Of a stretch of 64,000 nt of DNA, positions 55,165 to 61,237 are shown piece after piece. Both the position numbers and the translations under genes were made by a program. Origin of the DNA: Mucilaginibacter sp. KACC 22773 (GTDB lineage Bacteria > Bacteroidota > Bacteroidia > Sphingobacteriales > Sphingobacteriaceae); NCBI RefSeq assembly GCF_028736215.1, contig NZ_CP117883.1, positions 5,704,001-5,768,000 on the forward strand, read 5' to 3'. Positions within the stretch are counted from its first letter, which is position 1; each line of letters begins with the position of its first letter. The notes beneath the pieces are model-generated. The model had not been told where the DNA came from and searched no databases. It saw nothing but the letters and a program-made list of their open reading frames with translations.

Positions 55165-55315
55165 GAGACGACTCACCCCGACGAGGCTACGCCCGTCTGC
55201 CTCTCCGCTTCGCGCATAGAGGGGCTAAAAGATATAAAAAATGAGCTACACCCTCTTTGCGGCGCAGCCGGAGATAGGGTGGTCGGGCGCAGCCTCGACC
55301 GGGTGAGTCGTCGCC
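55165..55315. repeat. Composite palindromic (REP-like) element
   Basis: The outer arms CGACTCACCCCGACGAGGCT (55169-55188) and the complement of 55291-55312 match with few changes. Inside lie further hairpins, including one with GCCTCT/AGAGGGGC and one with ACCCTCT/AGATAGGGT. GC content is higher than in the neighbouring genes. It looks like a mobile or REP-type intergenic repeat; the short frame that spans it is not a credible gene. Confidence 0.65.
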
Positions 55316-55395
55316 AGCGTTCCGCCAAATACTTCATGAAGTCAATCTGCCCTTACGGCCCCACAACTTTAATCCCCTGATTATCTCGTCCGTAG
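55313..55395. other. Remaining intergenic stretch before the DUF4349 genes
   Basis: Together with the composite palindrome this fills the 356 bases between the permease and the first DUF4349 gene. It contains ACTTCATGAAGT, a short palindrome at about 55331-55342. I see no gene. Confidence 0.4.
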
Positions 55396-55450
55396 GGTTA
55401 CCTAAATGGCCTTTTTGGTATCAATAGTAACCAAAAAACAAATTAACATC
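55396..55450 (+). repeat. Leader of first DUF4349 gene, copy 1 of a 55-base direct repeat
   Basis: These 55 bases recur almost unchanged at 56495-56549 before the second DUF4349 gene. Within each copy GGTTAC (55396-55401) and GTAACC (55427-55432) form an inverted pair. The shared segment probably carries promoter and translation signals. Confidence 0.8.
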
Positions 55451-56344
55451 ATGAAAACAAAATTTTTTACTGCCCTTGCGGCGGGAGTATTGCTGCTGGG
55501 CGCTTGTAAGGGAGGCAGGTCGGGAAATTACGAAGCTATAAACAACAGCAGCAGCGCCGATTCGGCTAAGTCAGAAAAAGAAACGATGGCCGATACCTCC
55601 TTATTTGTACAGCCCAAGCTTGTAAAATCGGCCGATATGCGTTTCAAAGTAAAAAATGTTCAGCAAACGGCCGAGAAAATAACCGCGCTCACGGTGAAAA
55701 ACAACGGCATGGTAATGCACCACCAAATGGAGTCGTCGGCGCAGGGCAGCCAGGATTACCGCATCAGCGGTGACTCCGTACGCAGGGTATCGGCATTCAA
55801 TACCAACGAAGACATGACCATTAAAGTCCCCTCGGATAAACTGGAGGATTTTATGTACCAGGTGGCCCATATGGGTACGCATGTTACCCTCAGCAAAATG
55901 GATATTGAAGATAAATCGCTCGATTATCTATCCGCAAAACTAAAACTAAACAGCCGCAAAGAACTGGTAGATCAGCAAAAGAAAGGCAAGGTTACCATCA
56001 AAAATCCGCTGAATGTATTGTTGTTAAAGGATGATATGGTAGACGGGCAGATTGACAATCTTAAAATAGATGCTGCCGTTAAGTTTAGCGTAATTACCCT
56101 TAACTTTTATGAAAGCAATACCATCATCCAGGAAAACATCGCCAACGATGATCCATCGGCCTATCAGCTATCTTTCGGCAAACGTTTTTTCAATTCGGTG
56201 GCTTACGGTTGGTTTTTGTTTACCGAATTAATTTTGGCGCTTACCAATCTTTGGGTATTTGTTTTAGCCGCGATAGCCGTATGGATGTTATTCAGATTTT
56301 ATAAAAGAAAACACCCGGCTTTTTTAGGTGCGATAAAACCCTGA
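55451..56344 (+). CDS. DUF4349 domain lipoprotein, copy 1
   Basis: The product of 297 residues starts MKTKFFTALAAGVLLLGAC, a lipoprotein signal with Cys19. I chose this ATG rather than one 15 codons upstream because it puts the signal at the N-terminus and agrees with the second copy. A DUF4349 domain follows (KLVKSADMRFKVKNVQQTAE, then MTIKVPSDKLEDFMYQVA), with a coiled-coil stretch and a C-terminal membrane helix (LTNLWVFVLAAIAVWMLF) followed by RKHP. Function is unknown. It is about 60 percent similar by eye to its neighbour. Confidence 0.88.
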   Translation: MKTKFFTALAAGVLLLGACKGGRSGNYEAINNSSSADSAKSEKETMADTSLFVQPKLVKSADMRFKVKNVQQTAEKITALTVKNNGMVMHHQMESSAQGSQDYRISGDSVRRVSAFNTNEDMTIKVPSDKLEDFMYQVAHMGTHVTLSKMDIEDKSLDYLSAKLKLNSRKELVDQQKKGKVTIKNPLNVLLLKDDMVDGQIDNLKIDAAVKFSVITLNFYESNTIIQENIANDDPSAYQLSFGKRFFNSVAYGWFLFTELILALTNLWVFVLAAIAVWMLFRFYKRKHPAFLGAIKP

Positions 56345-56494
56345 ATAGCATTTTCATTCCTTTCGGCAAAGGCGACGAAGGGTGTTGAAAATGGCGTGGG
56401 AGCAGATTATGGTTAGAAATACCCATGAGCGGGGTGAATCTTTAACCAACGTCCAGGCGCTCGTCATAACTTACTGATTTTCTAAAAACATAAC

Positions 56495-56549
56495 GGTTAC
56501 CTAAATACCCTTTTTGGTATCAATAGTAACCAAAAAACAAATTAACATC
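56495..56549 (+). repeat. Leader of second DUF4349 gene, copy 2 of the direct repeat
   Basis: This matches 55396-55450 at the same distance from its ATG, including the GGTTAC/GTAACC pair and the CAATAGTAACCAAAAAACAA block. The duplication therefore took in upstream signals as well as the gene. Confidence 0.8.
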
Positions 56550-57440
56550 ATGAAAACAAAAATTTTTACTGCCCTTGCGGCGGGGTTCTTGCTGCTGGGC
56601 GCCTGTAAGGGTTCTGGCGGAAGTTACGACAACGAAAAAAGTACTAATAGCGCAGATACGGCCAGTGTATCGCCTGCTGCAGTTACGGCCAAAACCGACA
56701 AACTTGACGATGCTAAGCTGGTTAAAACGGCCGATATGCGTATTAAAGTAAAAGATGTTGGCAAAGCCACAGAAACGGTTACCGCCTTAACTGCAAAATA
56801 TGGAGGCATGGTAATTCATCACCAAATGCAAACCACAAACGAAGGCAGCCAGGACCTAAGCGTCGGTAATGATTCTGTGATGCACATATCTTCGTTTAGC
56901 AGCGTTGCCGATATGACAGTCAACGTTCCTCCAAATCACCTGGAAGATTTCATGAACCAGGTTGCCCAGATAGGACTATATGTCGAGAACAGGAAAATGA
57001 ACATCGAAGATAAATCTCTTGATTATTTATCTTCAAAGCTCAAGCGCGAAAACAGGGAAAATGCTGTAAAACAGGAGGCGAACACCGGTGAAAAGACCGA
57101 CCCGGAAAAACAACTCACGGCTAAAGATGACATTGTCGACAGAAAAATTGCTAACCTTAAAACAGACCAGGATGTAAAGTTTAGTACTGTAATATTAAGT
57201 TTTTACCAAAGCAGAACGGTATTAAAAGAGGTACTGCCAAGTAATGATGCATCAGCATATCAGTTGCCTGCTTCTAAACGTTTGGTTAGCGCATTAATTT
57301 ATGGATGGTCGCTTTTTATCAATCTGGCCGTTGGTTTCGCCAATATCTGGGTATTCGTTTTAGCTGCCATCTGTTTATGGCTATTGTTCAGGTATTATAG
57401 GCGAAAACACCCGGCATTTTTCGGCACTATAAAATCATAA
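56550..57440 (+). CDS. DUF4349 domain lipoprotein, copy 2
   Basis: The 296-residue product opens MKTKIFTALAAGFLLLGAC (lipidated Cys19) and has the same layout as copy 1: a Ser/Thr/Ala-rich linker, KLVKTADMRIKVKDVGKATE, MTVNVPPNHLEDFMNQVA, and a final helix FANIWVFVLAAICLWLLF with YRRKHP. The linkers and coiled-coil parts have diverged most. It lies 205 bases after copy 1 and could be expressed separately. The role is unknown. Confidence 0.88.
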   Translation: MKTKIFTALAAGFLLLGACKGSGGSYDNEKSTNSADTASVSPAAVTAKTDKLDDAKLVKTADMRIKVKDVGKATETVTALTAKYGGMVIHHQMQTTNEGSQDLSVGNDSVMHISSFSSVADMTVNVPPNHLEDFMNQVAQIGLYVENRKMNIEDKSLDYLSSKLKRENRENAVKQEANTGEKTDPEKQLTAKDDIVDRKIANLKTDQDVKFSTVILSFYQSRTVLKEVLPSNDASAYQLPASKRLVSALIYGWSLFINLAVGFANIWVFVLAAICLWLLFRYYRRKHPAFFGTIKS

Positions 57441-57470
57441 AAATTTAGTAGCATTTTCGGTAAACATTTC

Positions 57471-57478
57471 TATTTTTG
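57471..57478 (+). promoter_or_regulatory. Candidate -7 promoter element
   Basis: TATTTTTG fits TAnnTTTG and lies 22 bases before the ATG of the small membrane protein. A T-rich patch about 19 bases further upstream could be the -33 region. Confidence 0.4.
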
Positions 57479-57500
57479 CGGTACAAAAAATATCGGTATC

Positions 57501-57695
57501 ATGGAGTCAATGGAAAACGCTAACGCAGAGAAACATTACAAACTATTAGTTGTCGCAATCATCATAGGCATTTTTGGTGTATTTATCCGTTTTGCAGGTG
57601 ATGAAAACTCAGCTTATTTCTCATGGATAGCCAACGCAGCATTGTTAATTGGTACCCTGATAGCTTTAAAAGCTGTTTTCGCAATTATGAAGTAA
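57501..57695 (+). CDS. Small two-helix membrane protein
   Basis: The 64-residue protein has a short polar N-terminus (MESMENANAEKHYK) and two hydrophobic helices at about 15-33 and 40-60, ending in AIMK. It has its own promoter-like element and a strong terminator downstream, which supports a real gene. No family is recognised beyond a small conserved-looking inner-membrane protein. A second ATG at codon 4 is possible. Confidence 0.75.
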   Translation: MESMENANAEKHYKLLVVAIIIGIFGVFIRFAGDENSAYFSWIANAALLIGTLIALKAVFAIMK

Positions 57696-57704
57696 AGCCC
57701 CCCT

Positions 57705-58001
57705 GCCCCCTGAAAGGGGGAGTTTGGGAAAATACATATTATAAAGAAGCCCCGTTCATTTTTTGGATGGGGCTTTTTTGGTTTCTGTGCATTTTTAAAA
57801 AGTGGTCATATTCAGTTATAAAATTGTCAAAATACCAAAGCGGAAATGACATTCAAAAATAAAAAACTGTCATGCTAAGGGACCCTTTACGGACAAATGC
57901 CTCTCCGCGCGAGTCTTCGACAGGCTCAGGATAACAGGCCTTCGCTTGATGCTATTAAACTTTCTTTAACAGTAAATCAAAAACTCCCCTTTCAGGGGGC
58001 C
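57705..58001. repeat. Inverted repeat pair with CCCCCTGAAAGGGGG arms
   Basis: The arm at 57705-57725 (GCCCCCTGAAAGGGGGAGTTT) is the near-perfect reverse complement of 57981-58001, with one base fewer in the second. Each arm is itself a hairpin. Between them lie a terminator and the word TTCGACAGGCTCAGGAT (57917-57933), which I recall as a frequent intergenic word in this phylum. Confidence 0.65.
57747..57779 (+). terminator. Rho-independent terminator
   Basis: AAGCCCC (57747-57753) pairs with GGGGCTT (57769-57775), extended by a less regular base of the stem, followed by TTTT. It ends the small membrane protein transcript about 50 bases past the stop. Confidence 0.8.
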
Positions 58002-58360
58002 GAGGGTCCTAATTCGGCATGTACTTTGATTCGCTCAATATCTTTGAGCATCTTTATAGGCCACCAGGTAGCTTTGTAATTACCAATAACCCCCATCTAA
58101 TACGGGCGAATTAATCCGATAAGTTTAACCCCACACATCGCCAGGGTTAAAAAAATTAACTACGAGTGGTGTACCACCCCGTACCAGGGTGTTTCACCCT
58201 GTACCGGTACACACAGTTTGCGGTTAATTTTATCAGTTTTGAACGCTACTTGCAAATTTTTTTGCCAACACTTTGATTGATTTGTCCCTGTAGGTGCCCG
58301 GAAGATTGTTACCGCTGCATTTCTTAACACCATTGCCTTCAGGTTCCGGCTGGCTTCGCT
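57780..58360. other. Long intergenic stretch without a gene
   Basis: No believable reading frame was found on either strand in these 581 bases. The region holds the second arm of the CCCCCTGAAAGGGGG repeat and a cluster of palindromes at 58166-58212. The rest is AT-rich and featureless to me. It separates the plus-strand DUF4349 group from the convergent gldB. Confidence 0.5.
58166..58212. repeat. Cluster of short palindromes
   Basis: GTGGT-gt-ACCAC is followed by CAGGGTG-ttt-CACCCTG and then by GTACCGGTAC, three adjacent or overlapping palindromes built from GGTAC/GTACC and CACCC words. They could form a multi-branch RNA fold or bind a protein. No gene starts directly beside them. Confidence 0.6.
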
Positions 58361-59398
58361 TTACTTTGGCCGGTACTTCGATTCATTCAATATTTTCTGC
58401 GCATCCTTATTGGCCATTAACTGTTGCAGGGTAACTTCGGGATGTTTATCCATATAAGCGCGTACAATTTGCCAGCCCGTCCATACGGCCAGTTTTGGGG
58501 CCGATTCATTGCGTTCGCCAAGGCCGGGCGTAAAGGGTGCTTCGGTAAGGTATTTTTGAATTTTGGGATAGTCGGTTTCGTACAGCAGGTTTTCTTCTAA
58601 AAAGTAAGCCCATATCTTAGGCTCAAAATCGGTGCACCATTTTAGCTGGTCGCGGGTGTAGCTTATTTTCAGGGTATCGCCGGCATCGGGCAAAATTTTG
58701 TCCATAAAATACATGATCTTACCATTGTAAATCATTTTTGTCAACAACGATTTATCATCGTCACTTTCGGGGAACATATCTTCGCGGGCAATGCCTTCAA
58801 CCACCCGCGGCGTAATGTTTTCGGGCGTAAAATGCCTTGATAAATAATGCGGGAACGCGCTGGTGATGGAAGGGTAAAACCGCGAATTGGCACCCAAAAA
58901 CAAATCTAGCCCGATAGCAAAATACCCATCGCCTATGGATGTTTGCGCCTGGAAGCCCGAAAAATAACTGTAAACCTTAGGAATCCTTTTTTGGGGGTAA
59001 TAATATTTAATATGCTTAAAGGCATCGGTAAGTTCGGCTTCCTGCTTATCCAGCTTGGGGTAAGTAGCCTCCACATCGTGCCTTAGGTCGTTATATGCTT
59101 TGTTGGCAAAAACATTGCGCAGCGTTTTAAAATAAGCGGTATCCCTGATGCTGCCTACCGGTAAAATACGTTCAATAAAATCCTGGTAAAACACCTTGTA
59201 CTTATTATGCAGGTGAATAGCCTGCTGTGCCATAGGGTGGGTGCGCATGGCGTCGAAATCCTGGTCGAAGCGTTCAATCTTCACCTCAAGGTCAATATTA
59301 CTTACATCAACCTTTTTGTTGCCGCGGCAGGCCGACAATATCATACCGATAAAAAAAATTAAGTAAATTTGTTTTGCTTTATACCGGGTAGTTATCAT
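58361..59398 (-). CDS. gldB: Gliding motility lipoprotein GldB
   Basis: With the ATG at 59398 the product has 345 residues and starts with a lipoprotein signal ending in LSAC (Cys24). An in-frame ATG 12 codons upstream overlaps a TATTTTTG promoter element, so the inner start is favoured. The body has the GldB pattern: VKIERFDQDFDAM, YFSGFQAQTSIGDGYFAIGLD, and PHYLSRHFTPENITPRVVEG. In Flavobacterium johnsoniae GldB is needed for gliding and affects the type IX secretion apparatus. Many non-gliding relatives keep it. Confidence 0.93.
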   Translation of the reverse strand: MITTRYKAKQIYLIFFIGMILSACRGNKKVDVSNIDLEVKIERFDQDFDAMRTHPMAQQAIHLHNKYKVFYQDFIERILPVGSIRDTAYFKTLRNVFANKAYNDLRHDVEATYPKLDKQEAELTDAFKHIKYYYPQKRIPKVYSYFSGFQAQTSIGDGYFAIGLDLFLGANSRFYPSITSAFPHYLSRHFTPENITPRVVEGIAREDMFPESDDDKSLLTKMIYNGKIMYFMDKILPDAGDTLKISYTRDQLKWCTDFEPKIWAYFLEENLLYETDYPKIQKYLTEAPFTPGLGERNESAPKLAVWTGWQIVRAYMDKHPEVTLQQLMANKDAQKILNESKYRPK

Positions 59399-59412
59399 AT
59401 TTATCCTTTGAG

Positions 59413-59420
59413 CAAAAATA
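59413..59420 (-). promoter_or_regulatory. Candidate -7 promoter element of gldB
   Basis: On the minus strand TATTTTTG matches TAnnTTTG and ends 14 bases before the favoured gldB ATG at 59398. This would give a very short leader and excludes the upstream ATG from the transcript. Confidence 0.4.
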
Positions 59421-59455
59421 ATTTTTATTTGCATTAATACGTTACTATACCATCC

Positions 59456-61105
59456 ATGAAAATTGCATTAGCCCAGCTTAACTATCATATAGGTAACTTC
59501 GAATCAAACACAGCCAAAATAATTGACCATATATTAAAAGCCAAACAAAACGGTGCCGACCTGGTGGTTTTTGCCGAGCTATGCGTGTGCGGCTACCCAG
59601 CCCGTGATTTCCTGGAATTTGACGAGTTTATTGGCCTGTGCGAAGAATCGGCAAAAAAAATAGCCGAAGTGTGTATTGATATCGCCTGTATTATCGGCCT
59701 GCCTACAGTTAACAATAAAACCGAAGGCAAGGACTTAAATAATTCGGCCTATTTTATTGAGGATGGTAAAGTAAAAGCGATTGTAAACAAAGCGCTGCTA
59801 CCCAACTATGATGTATTTGACGAATACCGCTATTTTGAACCATCAACGGATTTTAACTGTATTGAATTTAAAGGCAAAAAAATAGCGCTTACCATTTGCG
59901 AAGACTTGTGGAACACGATTGAAAACCCTTTATACATCACCCGACCTATGGATATCCTGATCCATCAGCGGCCCGATGTAATGATTAATATCGCAGCTTC
60001 GCCATTTGCTTATAACCATGATGAAACGCGGATTGCTATTTTAAGCGATAATGCCAGCCGTTACAAGCTGCCTCTTTTATATATCAATAATATAGGCGCA
60101 CAAACCGAACTGATTTTTGACGGCGGATCGCTGGTGTTTGATAATAAAGGGACACTGATAGATGAAATGCCCTATTTTGAAGAAAGTACGGCTTACTATA
60201 CCCTCAATGAGGATAACAGTATCAGCTTTGAGCATCCGTCAACCATGAAAACAGACCGTCCCGGCGATATTGAGCAAATTCACCAGGGCATCATATTAGG
60301 CATCCGCGATTACTTTTATAAATCGGGCTTTAAGCAGGCAATTTTAGGTCTGTCCGGCGGTATCGATTCCGCCGTAGTTTGCGCATTGGCTGCCGAGGCT
60401 TTAGGGGCTCAAAATGTAATGGCAGTATTATTGCCGTCCCGTTTTTCAACCGATCATTCGCTGAAAGACGCCGAAGACCTGGTGGCTAATTTGGGTTGCA
60501 AGAGCGAGACCATCGCCATAAAAGATATAACCCAGGCTATAGAAACATCGCTGCATCCCCAATTTAAAAACCTTCCGTTTAACATTGCCGAAGAAAATAT
60601 CCAATCGCGTACCAGGGCGGTATTGTTAATGGCCATGTGTAACAAGTTTGGCTATATATTGCTTAATACCAGTAATAAAAGTGAAGCCGCCGTTGGCTAT
60701 GGAACTTTATACGGCGATATGTGCGGCGGCATTTCTGTTATAGGCGATGTATACAAAACCCAGGTATTTGCCCTGGCCCGCCATATTAATAAAGACAAAG
60801 AGATCATCCCGATAAACTCCATTGTAAAACCGCCATCGGCCGAGTTAAGACCTGATCAAAAGGATACCGACTCGTTGCCCGAATACGATATACTGGATAA
60901 GATATTGGAAGAATATATTGAATACCGCCGCTCATCTGCCGAGATCATTAAAATGGGTTACGATGAAGCAACAGTTCGCAGGGTGATCAAACTCACCAAC
61001 TCCGCCGAACATAAACGTTACCAAACCCCGCCAATATTACGGGTATCTCCCAAAGCATTTGGCATGGGCCGCAGGATGCCAATAGTAGGGAAATATTTGT
61101 CGTAA
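59456..61105 (+). CDS. nadE: Glutamine-dependent NAD+ synthetase
   Basis: The 549-residue enzyme makes NAD+ from deamido-NAD+, ATP and glutamine. The N-terminal nitrilase-type glutaminase domain has the triad Glu41, Lys112 and Cys148 (LTICEDLW). The C-terminal synthetase domain has the PP-loop SGGIDS at 300-305 and the GTLYGDMCGGISVIGDVYKT block later on. Length fits the two-domain bacterial form. It is divergent from gldB with 57 bases between the favoured starts, so their promoters overlap. Confidence 0.97.
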   Translation: MKIALAQLNYHIGNFESNTAKIIDHILKAKQNGADLVVFAELCVCGYPARDFLEFDEFIGLCEESAKKIAEVCIDIACIIGLPTVNNKTEGKDLNNSAYFIEDGKVKAIVNKALLPNYDVFDEYRYFEPSTDFNCIEFKGKKIALTICEDLWNTIENPLYITRPMDILIHQRPDVMINIAASPFAYNHDETRIAILSDNASRYKLPLLYINNIGAQTELIFDGGSLVFDNKGTLIDEMPYFEESTAYYTLNEDNSISFEHPSTMKTDRPGDIEQIHQGIILGIRDYFYKSGFKQAILGLSGGIDSAVVCALAAEALGAQNVMAVLLPSRFSTDHSLKDAEDLVANLGCKSETIAIKDITQAIETSLHPQFKNLPFNIAEENIQSRTRAVLLMAMCNKFGYILLNTSNKSEAAVGYGTLYGDMCGGISVIGDVYKTQVFALARHINKDKEIIPINSIVKPPSAELRPDQKDTDSLPEYDILDKILEEYIEYRRSSAEIIKMGYDEATVRRVIKLTNSAEHKRYQTPPILRVSPKAFGMGRRMPIVGKYLS

Positions 61106-61108
61106 AAA

Positions 61109-61214
61109 AGTATCAAGTAGTTAGTATCAAGTATCAAGACAGTTGCGGGTTAGTCTAAAAAACCTTTGTTCGAAAGTCAAAAATCTTGATACTTGATACT
61201 AACTACTTCATACT
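61109..61214. repeat. Long near-perfect inverted repeat after nadE
   Basis: The 31-base arm at 61109-61139 matches the reverse complement of 61184-61214 with one mismatch. Each arm iterates the word TATCAAG. It begins four bases after the nadE stop and ends 23 bases before the protease ATG. It may act as a transcript end hairpin or be a dispersed repeat. Confidence 0.85.
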
Positions 61215-61237
61215 AAAAATACCTATATTTCAAGCCT

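Noticed and set aside
55099..55380. Plus-strand frame of 93 codons after the permease
   Set aside because: It runs through the composite palindromic repeat and its product has no protein-like pattern.
55406..55450. Upstream ATG for the first DUF4349 gene
   Set aside because: It would put 15 residues before a clean lipoprotein signal, and lies within the repeated leader.
57623..57862. Frame of 79 codons
   Set aside because: It overlaps the small membrane protein and crosses a strong terminator hairpin.
57897..58079. Frame of 60 codons in the long intergenic stretch
   Set aside because: It includes an arm of an inverted repeat and looks like translated repeat DNA.
59399..59434. Upstream ATG for gldB
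   Set aside because: It overlaps a TATTTTTG promoter element and would bury the lipoprotein signal 12 residues in.
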